The notes: generated by a model not told the origin, from the sequence alone. A DNA stretch of 64,000 bases from Jeotgalibaca ciconiae (GCF_003955755.1 NZ_CP034465.1:2412001-2476000); one strand, 5' to 3'; shown: positions 28,670 through 41,770, counted from the stretch's first letter. Numbers and translations: made by a program.

Positions 28670-30346
28670 ATGAGTGAAATAAAAATCATTCCTTTAGGTG
28701 GAGTGCGAGAAAACGGGAAAAATATGTACGTCGTAGAAGTAGACGAACTTATTTTTGTGTTGGATTGTGGATTAATATATCCGGATAACGAACTTCTTGG
28801 TATAGATATCGTTATACCAGACTTTACCTATTTGGAACAAAATAAAAATAGAATCGCCGGCATTTTCTTGTCACATGGTCATGAAGATGCAGTAGGGGCA
28901 TTGCCATATTTTCTTGAAAATATCGATGCACCTGTTTTTGGGACTGAATTAACAATTGAACTGGCTAAAATATCAGTGAAAAGCACTGGTTTAAATCCAA
29001 AATTCGATAATTATCATGTCATTAATGAAAAAACAGAAATTGAATTTGACAATGTTACTGTAAAATTCTTCCGAACAACCCATTCAATTCCTGACTCAGT
29101 TGCTATTTGTCTGGATACAACCGATGGAACCATCGTCTATACGGGTGATTTTAAATTTGATCAAAGCGCATCAGAAATGTATAAAACTGATTTCGCTGCC
29201 ATTTCTCAAATCGGTCAAAAAAATGTTTTAGCATTGTTAAGTGATTCTAGCGATGCTGAATCATACGTTGAAAATGTGAGCGACATGAAAGTTACGGAAG
29301 AAATTATCGATACGTTTAACAATGCGGAGGGACGAGTAATTGTATCTTGCGTGGCAAGTAATGTTATGCGAATCCAGCAAGTATTTGATGCAGCTTATCA
29401 GACAAAACGAAAAATATTTATGACCGGAACGAAATTAGTTCAAGTAGTAGATACCGCCATTAATTTAGGTAAGCTTATATTGCCATCTAAAAATGTGATT
29501 GTTACGCAAAAGAGTTTAGATCAATATCAGGATGATGAACTGGTAATATTGGAGACCGGACAAAGTGGCGAGCCATTCGAAGCACTTCAACGGATGTCTA
29601 AAAATAAACATAAACAAGTGAACATTCAAGATGGAGACTTAGTTTATATTACAACTACTCCTTCTACCGCAATGGAGAAAGTCGTTGCGCGCACCAAAAA
29701 CATGATTTATAGTGCTGGTGGAAGTGTGAAAGAAATTTCGGATACATTTAAAGTATCAGGACATGCAACGCCCAATGATTTAAAATTGTTAATGAATTTA
29801 TTAAATCCAACATTCTTTATCCCTGTACAAGGAGATTATCGCTTGCAAGCTGCGCATGCTGAATTGGCTCATGAAGTTGGAATACCATTCAAAAATATTT
29901 TTATTCCTGGAAAAGGGGATGTAATTGAATACAAAGATGGGCGCATGAGAATGTCGGGTCAAGTTCCTGCTGGGAATGTTTTAATTGATGGAATTGGCGT
30001 TGGAGATATTGGTAATATTGTTCTGCGTGATAGAAAGTTATTGGCAGATGATGGAGTGTTTATCGTAGTTGTTACTATTTCGCGTCGTCAAGGAAGAATT
30101 GTCTCGGGTCCAGAAATTATTTCTCGTGGGTTCGTTTATATGAAAGCCAGTGAGGATCTTATCAAAGAGAGTACAGAAATAACGAAAAAAGTGGTAGAAG
30201 ATAACCTTGAGAATAAGGATTTTGAATGGTCGACATTAAAACAAGAGATAAGAGATTCATTAAGCAGGTATCTTTTTGATCAGACGAAACGTCGTCCGGT
30301 TATTTTACCAATCATCATGGAAGCATCTAGTTACTTGAAAAAATAG
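28670..30346 (+). CDS. rnjB: Ribonuclease J2
   Basis: Beta-CASP metallo-beta-lactamase RNase, partner of RNase J1 in mRNA and rRNA processing. Starts with GGVRENGKNMYVVE, characteristic of J2 (J1 has REIGKN). The metal motif reads SHGHEDAVG: the second His of HxHxDH is Ala, as in J2 enzymes with weak activity. TGDFKFD, SGHATPNDLKLL and the C-terminal domain are present. 558 aa. ATG with AGAGGTG. Position after asd equals Bacillus ymfA (rnjB). A structural or modulating role in a J1/J2 complex is inferred from the family. Confidence 0.92.
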   Translation: MSEIKIIPLGGVRENGKNMYVVEVDELIFVLDCGLIYPDNELLGIDIVIPDFTYLEQNKNRIAGIFLSHGHEDAVGALPYFLENIDAPVFGTELTIELAKISVKSTGLNPKFDNYHVINEKTEIEFDNVTVKFFRTTHSIPDSVAICLDTTDGTIVYTGDFKFDQSASEMYKTDFAAISQIGQKNVLALLSDSSDAESYVENVSDMKVTEEIIDTFNNAEGRVIVSCVASNVMRIQQVFDAAYQTKRKIFMTGTKLVQVVDTAINLGKLILPSKNVIVTQKSLDQYQDDELVILETGQSGEPFEALQRMSKNKHKQVNIQDGDLVYITTTPSTAMEKVVARTKNMIYSAGGSVKEISDTFKVSGHATPNDLKLLMNLLNPTFFIPVQGDYRLQAAHAELAHEVGIPFKNIFIPGKGDVIEYKDGRMRMSGQVPAGNVLIDGIGVGDIGNIVLRDRKLLADDGVFIVVVTISRRQGRIVSGPEIISRGFVYMKASEDLIKESTEITKKVVEDNLENKDFEWSTLKQEIRDSLSRYLFDQTKRRPVILPIIMEASSYLKK

Positions 30347-30393
30347 TAAGGTTTTTCGCCAAATTTTTAATGATTAAAGGAGCGGTTTTTTAT

Positions 30394-30996
30394 ATGGGTT
30401 CAAATAGTTTGAGGGGTTGGATAGAAGCAATCCTCATTGGGGTAGTTTCATACTTACTCTTGTATGTACCAATTGCGGTTGGGGATAGTTTCCTCACTTT
30501 TTCAGTTTTACCGATACTGTTTATCGGTCTCCGCAGAGGATTATTGCAAGGATTCTTTGCTGGAATTGTTGCAGGTATTCTCGCATTATTGTTAATGAGT
30601 AATAGCAATGATTTATTGGTAAACATCGTTTCTCAATTTGGACCACTTGCTTTTATTGGAATAGTTGGTTTTTTTGCGAAATTTACACAGCGAACATTAA
30701 ACAACAAACGCTATCCGAATGCAGCAGTGAACATTATTACAGCATCAATTTTAGGAACTTTGGTTTTCTATCTATGGAAATTTGTTGCTTCTCTATCATT
30801 TAACGCGGAGCAAGTAGCGGAGGGAAGCAGCGCTATCTCTCACTATCTGAAGATTGATGGACTGTCTTTTGCTGTTACCTTGGCGGCTAATGCAATTGTA
30901 TTACTACTTTTAGCAAAGTTTTTACCAAAGTTTTTTATTCCAAAAGATACGCCATTTTTAAGTAGAAAAGAAAAATCAAAATTATTAAACGATTAA
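30394..30996 (+). CDS. thiT: ECF transporter thiamine-binding S component
   Basis: Membrane protein that captures thiamine and works with a shared ECF ATPase/T module coded elsewhere. About six hydrophobic segments; the loop GPLAFIGIVGFFAKF fits ThiT. 200 aa from ATG 30394, which has AAAGGAG about 11 nt upstream; an earlier in-frame ATG at 30370 has no binding site. 47 bp after rnjB, so probably read through from it. No TPP riboswitch fits in the gap. ThiN in this window would pyrophosphorylate the imported thiamine. Confidence 0.85.
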   Translation: MGSNSLRGWIEAILIGVVSYLLLYVPIAVGDSFLTFSVLPILFIGLRRGLLQGFFAGIVAGILALLLMSNSNDLLVNIVSQFGPLAFIGIVGFFAKFTQRTLNNKRYPNAAVNIITASILGTLVFYLWKFVASLSFNAEQVAEGSSAISHYLKIDGLSFAVTLAANAIVLLLLAKFLPKFFIPKDTPFLSRKEKSKLLND

Positions 30997-31021
30997 TAAT
31001 TATTCTAAATGACCGATATAG

Positions 31022-31052
31022 GAGAGGTGGAAAAATGTTTTCACCTCTTTTC
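31022..31052 (+). terminator. Intrinsic terminator of rnjB-thiT
   Basis: AGAGGTG-g-AAAA pairs with TTTT-CACCTCT (one bulge), T-rich tail. Confidence 0.82.
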
Positions 31053-31089
31053 TGTACTTTTTTATAAAATGACTTAGGGAGTATGTGAG

Positions 31090-32538
31090 ATGAGTATTTG
31101 GCAAGGAATTATTACGGCAATTTTTATTATCAACCTAGTCGGTGCGATTTATACTGTTTTTCATGAGAAACGAGACGTACCTACTACTTGGGCATGGCTT
31201 CTGACTTTAGCTTTAGTACCGGTTTTCGGATTTATACTCTATGTATTTGTCGGCAAAAAAATACCAGCTGGACGGATTTATGATATGAAGTCGCAAAAGA
31301 GTCTTGGAATGTCCGAACTTGCTGATTATCAAAAGGAAATGCTGGAGGAAAATGAACAAATTGCTTCCGAGGAAGACAATGATGTGCAGGTTCACACGGC
31401 TATTCTTTTTCTTGAAAGTAATGAGTCTATTTTAACAAGAGGGAACGACGTCGAAGTCATTATTGATGGTAAAGAAAAATTTGATCAGATGATTAAAGAT
31501 ATCATGGAAGCAAAACATCATGTGCACCTTCTTTATTATACTTTTCGTTCAGATGAATTAGGAAAGCGTGTGTTAGCTGCTTTGGAAAATCGTGCTGCTG
31601 CAGGTGTCGAGGTGTTGGTTGTTTTTGATGCCTTAGGATGTAGAGGGAATAATCCTAAATTTTTTAAACGATTAGAGGAGCTCGGTGGAAAGACGCTTGT
31701 ATTCTTTGGTTCTCGTATCCCTTTCGTTAATTTACGTATGAATTATCGAAATCACCGTAAAATTATTGTTGTTGATAGTAAGATTGCTTATATGGGTGGA
31801 TTTAATATAGGGAAGGAATATATTGGAAAAGGACCTTTAGGAAATTGGCGTGATACCCATATTCGAATTCAAGGAAATGCTGTGTTGACCTTGCAAAGTC
31901 GCTTTTTTATGGATTGGAATGCGGTTGCACCGAAAGAAGAAAAAAGAGGATATGAGGAATATTATTTCCCAATTTCACCTAAAATGGGTAACACTGCTAT
32001 GCAGATTGTATCGAGCGGTCCGGAAGATGATATTCAAGCAATAAAAATGGGATTTATTAAGATGATCAGCCAAGCAAAACATTCTATTTATATACAAACA
32101 CCTTATTTTATTCCTGATAACAGTGTTCATGAAGTGCTGAAGATTGCTGCTTTATCGGGTATTGAAGTTCATATTATGATTCCTTGCAAGCCCGATCATC
32201 CATTCGTTTACCGTGCTACTGAATATTTTGCGAAAGATATTATTGAGTACGGTGCCCATGTCTATATTTATGAGGACGGATTTTTTCACTCAAAAGTTCT
32301 GATTGTGGATAATGAAGTTGCATCAATCGGATCAGCAAACATGGATGTGCGCAGTTTTAAATTAAATTTTGAGATTAATGCATTTATTTATGATTCCACC
32401 ATTGCAGAGGAGTTATTAGCGAATTTCAATCAAGATTTAAGTAAAAGTCTGCAGGTTGACGCTGAGTATTTTCAAAATCAATCTCGTTGGCGAAAATTCA
32501 AACAATATTTTTCTCGTTTGCTTTCTCCTATTTTATAA
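31090..32538 (+). CDS. cls: Cardiolipin synthase
   Basis: Condenses two phosphatidylglycerols to cardiolipin at the membrane. Two N-terminal transmembrane helices (about 1-25 and 33-55), then two PLD active sites: NHRKIIVVDSKIAYMGGFN and FHSKVLIVDNEVASIGSANMD (HxK(x)4D). 482 aa, the full length of bacterial Cls. ATG with TAGGGAG 8 nt upstream. Stands alone between a terminator and a convergent gene. Confidence 0.95.
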   Translation: MSIWQGIITAIFIINLVGAIYTVFHEKRDVPTTWAWLLTLALVPVFGFILYVFVGKKIPAGRIYDMKSQKSLGMSELADYQKEMLEENEQIASEEDNDVQVHTAILFLESNESILTRGNDVEVIIDGKEKFDQMIKDIMEAKHHVHLLYYTFRSDELGKRVLAALENRAAAGVEVLVVFDALGCRGNNPKFFKRLEELGGKTLVFFGSRIPFVNLRMNYRNHRKIIVVDSKIAYMGGFNIGKEYIGKGPLGNWRDTHIRIQGNAVLTLQSRFFMDWNAVAPKEEKRGYEEYYFPISPKMGNTAMQIVSSGPEDDIQAIKMGFIKMISQAKHSIYIQTPYFIPDNSVHEVLKIAALSGIEVHIMIPCKPDHPFVYRATEYFAKDIIEYGAHVYIYEDGFFHSKVLIVDNEVASIGSANMDVRSFKLNFEINAFIYDSTIAEELLANFNQDLSKSLQVDAEYFQNQSRWRKFKQYFSRLLSPIL

Positions 32539-32661
32539 AGAATTTATTCCGCAATTCCCATAAGATTTCTATCAAAAAAGATGTTCTGATTCTTTGCGAT
32601 TCAGTTGACATCTATAGATCTTTATGTAGAAAATGAAACACAATATCTTACAGATAAATTT

Positions 32662-32692
32662 AAAAACCACTCCTTTTTTAGGAGTGGTTTAA
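32662..32692 (-). terminator. Intrinsic terminator of the YolD-like gene
   Basis: AAACCACTCC/GGAGTGGTTT, 10-bp perfect stem, 7-nt loop. On the minus strand it is followed by TTTTTAAATTT. Confidence 0.85.
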
Positions 32693-32696
32693 AAAG

Positions 32697-33032
32697 TTAT
32701 ATTTGTTGAATGGCTAGAATTTGGTCGATTTTCAATAGATGAACCATGTCATTTTCAGCAGTTTTAAAAGCAATTTGTTTGTTTTTATTGAGTTTTGAGT
32801 GGAATGTGCCAGTTAATAATTGACGAGTGTACTGGTTATGGCCAAGTTTTTTTTCAATTGTAATCGAAACTTTCTTTTTATTAATAGCCGCTTGATTAGC
32901 GAAGCGAATAATTTGGTATAATGGCATAACAGAGTTTGTGAGTTCAGAATGAATTGAGACAGGTAAGGCTGATTGAAGAGTAGAGCGCGAACCTTCTGCA
33001 GACAAGAAGTGATTATCATAATAATTTTCCAT
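32697..33032 (-). CDS. YolD-like protein under SOS control
   Basis: 111 aa. The C-terminal half (KKVSITIEKKL ... LTGTFHSKLNKNKQIAFKT ... LLKIDQILAI) has the YolD-like pattern of beta strands ending in a hydrophobic ID-x-I-x-x-I segment. YolD-like genes usually sit with Y-family polymerase (UmuC/DinB) genes in Firmicutes and are thought to act like UmuD, but there is no polymerase here. ATG with GGAGG 8 nt upstream. Two LexA-type boxes cover its promoter and leader. Family call is moderate; function is not established. Confidence 0.65.
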   Translation of the reverse strand: MENYYDNHFLSAEGSRSTLQSALPVSIHSELTNSVMPLYQIIRFANQAAINKKKVSITIEKKLGHNQYTRQLLTGTFHSKLNKNKQIAFKTAENDMVHLLKIDQILAIQQI

Positions 33033-33043
33033 TTCAGGGCCTC

Positions 33044-33057
33044 CGAACGTTTGTTTG
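33044..33057 (-). promoter_or_regulatory. Second LexA/SOS box
   Basis: CGAACGTTTGTTTG, one mismatch from GAACnnnnGTTC symmetry. Lies in the leader next to the ribosome-binding site of the YolD-like gene. Confidence 0.7.
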
Positions 33058-33066
33058 TATATTCTT

Positions 33067-33094
33067 ATTATAGAACGTTTGTTCTAAAAAGCAA
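33067..33094 (-). promoter_or_regulatory. Promoter of the YolD-like gene with LexA box in the spacer
   Basis: Minus strand: TTGCTT (33094-33089), 16 bp, TATAAT (33072-33067). The perfect palindrome GAACGTTTGTTC (33073-33084) fills the spacer, the classic LexA operator form in Firmicutes. Confidence 0.82.
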
Positions 33095-33154
33095 GTGTTT
33101 TTTTGTTTTTAAATTTCTGAAGAGTTAAATCTCTTTAAATATTACGAAAAAGAT

Positions 33155-33183
33155 TTGAAGTCATCAGTAAATGACGTTATAAT
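33155..33183 (+). promoter_or_regulatory. Promoter of the V-ATPase operon
   Basis: TTGAAG, 17 bp, TATAAT (33178-33183). Confidence 0.7.
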
Positions 33184-33234
33184 TGTACTGTTGGGAAATT
33201 TTAGACAATTTTTTTAGAGTTGGGGGTGGTATAC

Positions 33235-33541
33235 TTGAATACGATTGATGAAGTAAAAAGGATTGAACAAGCTGCAAAAGAATTAGAAGCTTCCTTTGAT
33301 GATAAGATGAAAGAAATGGTTGATCAAACGGAACAAAAAATTTCGGAAATGAAAGAAACAATCGAATCGGATCTACAAGAATATCAAAACGAGCAAAATC
33401 TTGCGACAGAAAAAAAGCTCGATCAATTGAAGCAGCAACTACAGAAAGAAACTTCTGAAGAGATGGATGCTCTTAAGAGCAATTATCATACTAAAAAAGA
33501 TCAGCTTGTTGATATTGTTATTGAAGAGGTGATGAAACAAT

Positions 33542-33555
<14 letters not shown>
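33235..33555 (+). CDS. ntpF: V-type ATPase peripheral-stalk subunit (NtpF)
   Basis: 106-aa coiled-coil protein, rich in Glu/Lys/Gln, that pairs with NtpE as the peripheral stalk. TTG start at 33235 with GGGGGTGG 5 nt upstream; a further in-frame upstream codon at 33220 overlaps that site. First of nine genes in the order F-I-K-E-C-G-A-B-D, as in Enterococcus hirae. Overlaps ntpI by 14 bp. Assignment is by operon position and coiled-coil character; coiled coils align poorly. Confidence 0.82.
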
Positions 33556-36008
<2,453 letters not shown>

Positions 36009-36031
36009 TACTGAACGAAGGGATGATAGAC

Positions 36032-36619
36032 ATGAAAGAATTGAATGTACTTTCGGAACAAATATTAAAACGTACAAAAGAAGCTGGTCAGAAAAAATTA
36101 GCAAATAAAGAACAAGAATTAGCTCAAAAAATTGAAGAAAACCGCGTGCGCTTTGTAGAACAACAAAAAGCGCGCAAAGCAACAATTAAAACAAAAAGCG
36201 AAAACGATTATGAGCGTCAAGTTCAATCGTTGGCTAATGAAAGAAGAAATCGAATTTTAGTTGAAAAACAAACCATTATGAATGAAGTTTTTCAAAATTC
36301 AATTGCAAAAATGACTGCTTGGGATTCAGTAACATTTCAATCTTTTGTTGAAAAAGTTTTGAACCAATTCAATACTAATTCGCTACATTTAATAATAGGA
36401 GAGAAATCTGCTTCCTATTTTACAGATTCTTTTAAAGAGACTTTAAAGAAAAAATACCCTCATTTAATAATCGAAAATAGAACAGCAAGCAACAAAGCTG
36501 GCTTTATTGTCGAGCAGGGTGGCATTGATTATAACTTTTTCTTTGATCAAATCGTAGCCGAAATAAAAAAAGACTTTTCACCAAAATTGGCTTCCCTTGC
36601 ATTTGAGAAAAATGAATAG
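36032..36619 (+). CDS. ntpE: V-type ATPase subunit E (peripheral stalk)
   Basis: Coiled-coil N-terminal half (to about 100) and a globular C-terminal head with the pattern KAGFIVEQGGIDYNF. 195 aa from ATG 36032, 9 nt after GAAGGG; the ATG at 36023 abuts the binding site and is less likely. Forms the stalk with NtpF and anchors the A3B3 head. Confidence 0.9.
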   Translation: MKELNVLSEQILKRTKEAGQKKLANKEQELAQKIEENRVRFVEQQKARKATIKTKSENDYERQVQSLANERRNRILVEKQTIMNEVFQNSIAKMTAWDSVTFQSFVEKVLNQFNTNSLHLIIGEKSASYFTDSFKETLKKKYPHLIIENRTASNKAGFIVEQGGIDYNFFFDQIVAEIKKDFSPKLASLAFEKNE

Positions 36620-36631
36620 GGGGAAGAGCTA

Positions 36632-37636
36632 ATGAGAGATACTGATTATAAAGGTATCAATACGTTAATTCGTACTTATGAACTTCGGTTATTAAAAACA
36701 GAAGATTTTGAACGAATGATTAAAGCAGATGATTTAGCTTCTGCTTTAGACGTACTAAAAGGAACAGATTATGAATTTGATCAAGCGGAAGTGCTTCGAA
36801 CAAAGGACTTCAATCAATTTGCCATGAATCATTTAGCAAATGTCTACCGTGAATTATATGAGTTAGCTCCTACACCTGAACTGATCGACTTGTTTACCCT
36901 AAGGTATACCTATCACAATTTAAAAGTATTGCTAAAACAATATATTTTAAAGGAAAATTATGAATCTTTATTGATTCCAATTGGACATTTGTCGATTGAC
37001 TCCCTGAAGAATCTTGTTGAAACAGGAGAAAGCGATGTTGCTCATCCTATTATGGTAGAAGCTGTTCAATCAGCGAAAAGTGATTATGAGGAACGAGGCT
37101 TAATTGAAGCTGTGACTGTCTATATGGATACGTATTATTTCCGTCATTTACGAGCAATAACCAATGAAATTGACTATTCTCCGATTACAAATATTACGGA
37201 TACATTGATTGATTTGTATAATTTAACTTCTGTAGTAAGAAGTTTGAATCAAGGAAAGCCACGTAGCCATTTATATGCATTATTGTCTTCTTCAGGTTCA
37301 ATTTCGAAGCAAGATATCATTGACGAGTCAATGAATGGAGCAGTTAGTGTGCTAAGAAAGTTATACTCTGGTATGTCTTATGGCTCACAATTGGAAACCG
37401 TCATCGAGGATAATAATCGAATTGATACGTTGAAGCTAGACAAGCTGATGGATGATTTAATTCATCAAATCGTTTCTGAGGGAATTTATCAAGCATTTGG
37501 ACCGTTGCCTTTGCTTGGATATATTTACGCAAAAGAAACAGAAGTTACCAATCTTCGTTTGATTTTAGTTGGTAAGGATAATGAAATTGAAGAAGAAAAA
37601 TTAAGAGAGAGGGTGCGAAAAGTTTATGGCTCATAA
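36632..37636 (+). CDS. ntpC: V-type ATPase subunit C (ring-to-shaft connector)
   Basis: Funnel-shaped subunit that joins the D/F shaft to the K ring; homologue of eukaryotic subunit d. Helical, three similar repeats expected; ends [22 protein letters not shown], a typical C-terminal signature. 334 aa. ATG with AGGGGGA upstream. Overlaps ntpG by 11 bp. Confidence 0.92.
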   Translation: MRDTDYKGINTLIRTYELRLLKTEDFERMIKADDLASALDVLKGTDYEFDQAEVLRTKDFNQFAMNHLANVYRELYELAPTPELIDLFTLRYTYHNLKVLLKQYILKENYESLLIPIGHLSIDSLKNLVETGESDVAHPIMVEAVQSAKSDYEERGLIEAVTVYMDTYYFRHLRAITNEIDYSPITNITDTLIDLYNLTSVVRSLNQGKPRSHLYALLSSSGSISKQDIIDESMNGAVSVLRKLYSGMSYGSQLETVIEDNNRIDTLKLDKLMDDLIHQIVSEGIYQAFGPLPLLGYIYAKETEVTNLRLILVGKDNEIEEEKLRERVRKVYGS

Positions 37637-37937
37637 TATAGGTGTTGTAGGCGATAAAGATTCCATCCTCCCATTTAAAATTATTGGTTTCTCTGTCTTT
37701 GCTTGCAGTACAGCAAATGAGGCAAGAGAAACCATTGACCGCCTAGCAGAGGAGAACTATGGAATCATTTATTTAACGGAAGCTCTAGCAGAACAAATTC
37801 CAGAAACAATAAAAAGATATGATGCCAAGTTAACTCCTGCGATTATTTTAATTCCAAACCACAGTGGTTCTTTAGGAATTGGAAAACAAAGAATTCAAGA
37901 TAACGTAGAAAAAGCAGTTGGACAAAATATTTTATAA
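37626..37937 (+). CDS. ntpG: V-type ATPase subunit F (NtpG, central shaft)
   Basis: 103-aa Rossmann-like protein that binds subunit D in the rotor shaft. Begins [18 protein letters not shown] and has [16 protein letters not shown], the F-subunit pattern. ATG inside the 3' end of ntpC; 16 bp before ntpA. Confidence 0.92.
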   Translation: MAHNIGVVGDKDSILPFKIIGFSVFACSTANEARETIDRLAEENYGIIYLTEALAEQIPETIKRYDAKLTPAIILIPNHSGSLGIGKQRIQDNVEKAVGQNIL

Positions 37938-37953
37938 TTAGGAGGGAACTTAT

Positions 37954-39741
37954 TTGAAAAAAGGTAGAATAATCAAAGTTTCCGGTCCTTTAGTCATGGC
38001 AGAAAACATGGAAAATGCAAATATTCAAGATATTTGTCAAGTAGGCGAATTAGGTTTAATTGGTGAAATCATTGAAATGCGTAAAGATGTTGCCTCTATT
38101 CAAGTATATGAAGAGACTTCAGGTATAGGACCAGGCGAACCTGTTACAACAACGGGAGAAGCACTATCAGTAGAATTAGGACCTGGAATTGTATCCCAAA
38201 TGTTTGACGGGATCCAACGTCCTCTTAACACATTTAAAGCTGTTACAAAGAGTGATTATTTAGTACGTGGTGCTCATGTAGATCCATTGGACCGTAGCAA
38301 GACATGGGAATTTAAAGCAACAAAACAAGCTGGTGATAAGGTAATTGCCGGTGATATCGTGGGGATTGTACAAGAAACAAAAGTTATTGAACATCGTATC
38401 ATGGTACCCTACGGAGTTGAAGGAACGATTGAATCCATTCAAGCAGAAGGTACTTTCACTCTAGAGGATGTCATTTATACTGTACAAACTGAAAATGAAT
38501 TGAAAGAATTCACGATGATGCAAAAATGGCCGGTAAGAAGAGGCCGTCCAATCGAAAGAAAATTAAATCCACATGTTCCATTAAGAACAGGTCAACGTGT
38601 TATTGATACTTTCTTCCCAATCACTAAAGGGGGAGGAGCTGCGGTTCCCGGACCTTTTGGTGCTGGTAAAACGGTTGTTCAACATCAAATCGCAAAATAT
38701 GCAGATGTAGATTTAGTAGTTTATGTTGGCTGTGGAGAACGTGGAAATGAAATGACGGATGTGTTGAATGAGTTTCCAGAATTGATTGATCCTAATACGG
38801 GAGAATCCTTGATGGAACGAACCATCTTGATCGCTAATACGTCTAATATGCCGGTAGCAGCCCGTGAAGCATCTATTTATACAGGGATCACAATTGCTGA
38901 ATACTTCCGTGACATGGGCTACAGCGTGGCTGTCATGGCAGATTCGACTTCTCGTTGGGCAGAAGCTCTTCGTGAAATGTCTGGACGTCTGGAAGAGATG
39001 CCAGGAGACGAAGGTTATCCAGCATATCTAGGAAGTAGGATTGCTGAATACTATGAGCGAGCTGGTCGTGTAGTTGCTCTTGGAAGCGACGGAAGAGAAG
39101 GCAGTATTTCTGCGATTGGAGCTGTATCGCCACCAGGTGGGGATACTTCAGAACCTGTTACGCAAAATACGCTTCGTGTTGTAAAAGTTTATTGGGCATT
39201 AGATGCATTATTAGCACAAAAACGCCATTTTCCATCGATGAACTGGTTGGACTCTTACTCTCTTTACAATAAAGAAGTAGGTGAATATCTAGATGAGCAA
39301 CTAGATCCGAATTGGTCGAAAATGGTTCAACATGCAATGAGATTACTGCAGAAAGAATCGGAATTAGAAGAGATTGTGCGTCTAGTTGGGATTGAATCTT
39401 TATCTGAAGCGGATCGATTAACGATGGCAATATCTGAATCAATTCGAGAAGATTACTTGCAACAGAATGCATTTGATGACGTGGATACCTATACTTCCCA
39501 AACAAAACAATTAATGATGTTGGATTTAATTTTAAGTTTTGAAGAAGAAGCTAGCGAAGCGATGCGTTTAGGAGCTTACTTCAACGAGATTATCGATGGT
39601 ACAGAAGAAATTCGTGACCGGATTGCAAGAAGTAAATTCATTGCTGAAGAAAATATCGATGATATTAAGCAAATCAAAGAAGATATGAAAGAAACATTAC
39701 GTAAAATTTTAGCAGAGGGAGGAATGACGAACCATGCTTAA
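37954..39741 (+). CDS. ntpA: V-type ATPase catalytic subunit A
   Basis: Hydrolyses ATP in the A3B3 head. Walker [10 protein letters not shown] (about residue 232), [15 protein letters not shown], Walker B region [17 protein letters not shown], and the A-type non-homologous insert (about 110-190). 595 aa. TTG start with AGGAGGG upstream; overlaps ntpB by 8 bp. Confidence 0.97.
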   Translation: MKKGRIIKVSGPLVMAENMENANIQDICQVGELGLIGEIIEMRKDVASIQVYEETSGIGPGEPVTTTGEALSVELGPGIVSQMFDGIQRPLNTFKAVTKSDYLVRGAHVDPLDRSKTWEFKATKQAGDKVIAGDIVGIVQETKVIEHRIMVPYGVEGTIESIQAEGTFTLEDVIYTVQTENELKEFTMMQKWPVRRGRPIERKLNPHVPLRTGQRVIDTFFPITKGGGAAVPGPFGAGKTVVQHQIAKYADVDLVVYVGCGERGNEMTDVLNEFPELIDPNTGESLMERTILIANTSNMPVAAREASIYTGITIAEYFRDMGYSVAVMADSTSRWAEALREMSGRLEEMPGDEGYPAYLGSRIAEYYERAGRVVALGSDGREGSISAIGAVSPPGGDTSEPVTQNTLRVVKVYWALDALLAQKRHFPSMNWLDSYSLYNKEVGEYLDEQLDPNWSKMVQHAMRLLQKESELEEIVRLVGIESLSEADRLTMAISESIREDYLQQNAFDDVDTYTSQTKQLMMLDLILSFEEEASEAMRLGAYFNEIIDGTEEIRDRIARSKFIAEENIDDIKQIKEDMKETLRKILAEGGMTNHA

Positions 39742-41110
39742 AGAATACAAAACAGTAACAGAAGTAGTCGGCCCTCTGATGGCAGTCGAGCAAGTAGAAG
39801 GCGTTAAATACGACGAGTTAGTGGAAATTCAAATGCAAAATGGCGAGATTCGTACAGGACAAGTTCTGGAAATTACAGAAGATAAAGCAATGGTACAAAT
39901 TTTCGAAGGTCCAGCTGGTATCAATATAAAAGATACAAAAGTACGTTTTCGTGGAAAACCTTTATCAATTGATGTTTCTGAAGACATGGTTGGTAGAGTG
40001 TTTGACGGGATGGGAAGACCGATAGATAATGGCCCAGAGATTATTCCGGAAGCTTCATTGGATATAAACGGACAGGCAATTAATCCTGTTTCACGTGACT
40101 ATCCAGATGAATTTATCCAAACAGGTATTTCAGCAATCGATCATTTGAACACCCTTGTTCGTGGCCAGAAACTTCCTGTTTTCTCTGGCTCTGGATTACC
40201 TCATAAAGAATTAGCGGCTCAAATTGCTCGTCAAGCTTCCGTATTGAATAGTGATGAAAAATTTGCTGTTGTCTTCGCAGCAATGGGAATTACTTTTGAA
40301 GAAGCTGAGTTTTTTATGGAAGACTTCCGGAAAACAGGTGCGATTGACCGTTCCGTAATGTTCGTAAACTTAGCGGATGATCCTGCGATTGAAAGAATTG
40401 CGACGCCTAAAATGGCTTTGACAGTTGCGGAGTATCTTGCATTTGAAAAAGACATGCATGTACTGGTAATTATGACTGACATGACCAATTATTGTGAAGC
40501 TTTACGAGAAATTTCTGCTGCTCGAAGAGAAGTTCCAGGCAGACGTGGATATCCTGGTTATTTATATACAAACTTATCAACGTTGTATGAGCGTGCTGGA
40601 AGATTGGTAGGAAAAAAAGGTTCCGTTACCCAAATTCCGATACTTTCCATGCCGGAAGATGATATTACCCATCCAATTCCTGACTTGACAGGGTACATCA
40701 CGGAAGGACAAATTATTTTGTCACGTGAATTAGATCATGCAAACGTACAACCGCCAATCGATGTATTACCTTCTTTATCACGATTGAAAGACAAAGGGAC
40801 TGGAGAAGGAAAAACTCGTAAAGATCATTCAGCAACCATGAACCAGTTATTTGCCGCTTATGCAGAAGGAAAACAAGCAAAAGAGCTAGCTGTTATCTTG
40901 GGGGAATCTGCTTTATCCAATACAGACAAACTTTATGTAGAATTTACAAATCGTTTTGAAGCAGAATATGTCAATCAAGGCTTCTATACAAATCGTACGA
41001 TTCAAGAATCACTTGACTTAGGATGGGAACTATTATCAATCCTGCCGAAGACAGAGTTGAAGCGTATTAAGAATGATATGATCGAAGAGTTCATGCCGGA
41101 AGGAGAGTGA
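39734..41110 (+). CDS. ntpB: V-type ATPase regulatory subunit B
   Basis: Non-catalytic nucleotide-binding-fold subunit of the head; in place of a Walker A it has [17 protein letters not shown]. Also [20 protein letters not shown] and [12 protein letters not shown]. 458 aa. ATG overlaps the ntpA end; ntpD follows 4 bp later. Confidence 0.97.
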   Translation: MLKEYKTVTEVVGPLMAVEQVEGVKYDELVEIQMQNGEIRTGQVLEITEDKAMVQIFEGPAGINIKDTKVRFRGKPLSIDVSEDMVGRVFDGMGRPIDNGPEIIPEASLDINGQAINPVSRDYPDEFIQTGISAIDHLNTLVRGQKLPVFSGSGLPHKELAAQIARQASVLNSDEKFAVVFAAMGITFEEAEFFMEDFRKTGAIDRSVMFVNLADDPAIERIATPKMALTVAEYLAFEKDMHVLVIMTDMTNYCEALREISAARREVPGRRGYPGYLYTNLSTLYERAGRLVGKKGSVTQIPILSMPEDDITHPIPDLTGYITEGQIILSRELDHANVQPPIDVLPSLSRLKDKGTGEGKTRKDHSATMNQLFAAYAEGKQAKELAVILGESALSNTDKLYVEFTNRFEAEYVNQGFYTNRTIQESLDLGWELLSILPKTELKRIKNDMIEEFMPEGE

Positions 41111-41114
41111 TCCG

Positions 41115-41750
41115 ATGGCTCGTTTAAATGTCAAACCTACCCGAATGGAATTGGCAAATCTTAAGGATCGTCTTAAGCTATCTACTCGCGGACATAAGTT
41201 ATTAAAAGATAAACAAGATGAATTGATGAGACAATTCATTATCCTAATTAAGGAAAACAATGCCTTACGTGAAGAAGTTGAAAGAGAATTGACGGATTCC
41301 ATGAAGGAATTTGTTATTGCGAAATCTTTAATTAACGAATTGTTTATTGAAGAATTATTCGTTGGCTCTGAGACAAATGTAGAGCTGGACATTCATGAAA
41401 AAAACATCATGAGTGTGATTGTTCCGCAAATGGATTTTAACATCAAGGAAGCAGATGTAACTTCTGATATTCAGTATGGTTACTTGAATTCAAGCAGCGA
41501 GTTGGATGAAGCTATCGAGCGGATTGAATCGATATTGCCCAAGCTTTTAAAGTTAAGTGAAATCGAAAAGACCTGTCAACTCATGGCTGATGAAATTGAA
41601 AAAACAAGAAGACGTGTAAATGCATTGGAATACCGTATGATTCCTCAATTACAAGAGACGATTCGTTATATTCAAATGAAACTAGAAGAAAATGAACGCT
41701 CATCCATTGTTCGCATGATGAAAGTAAAAGATATGGGTACGAACAACTAG
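41115..41750 (+). CDS. ntpD: V-type ATPase subunit D (central shaft)
   Basis: Long antiparallel coiled coil that rotates in the A3B3 cavity. N-terminal [20 protein letters not shown] and C-terminal [18 protein letters not shown] are diagnostic. 211 aa. Last gene of this operon; the ntpH and ntpJ (K+ uptake) genes of Enterococcus hirae do not follow, as a terminator comes next. Confidence 0.95.
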   Translation: MARLNVKPTRMELANLKDRLKLSTRGHKLLKDKQDELMRQFIILIKENNALREEVERELTDSMKEFVIAKSLINELFIEELFVGSETNVELDIHEKNIMSVIVPQMDFNIKEADVTSDIQYGYLNSSSELDEAIERIESILPKLLKLSEIEKTCQLMADEIEKTRRRVNALEYRMIPQLQETIRYIQMKLEENERSSIVRMMKVKDMGTNN

Positions 41751-41770
41751 AGAATGATGAAATACGTTTT

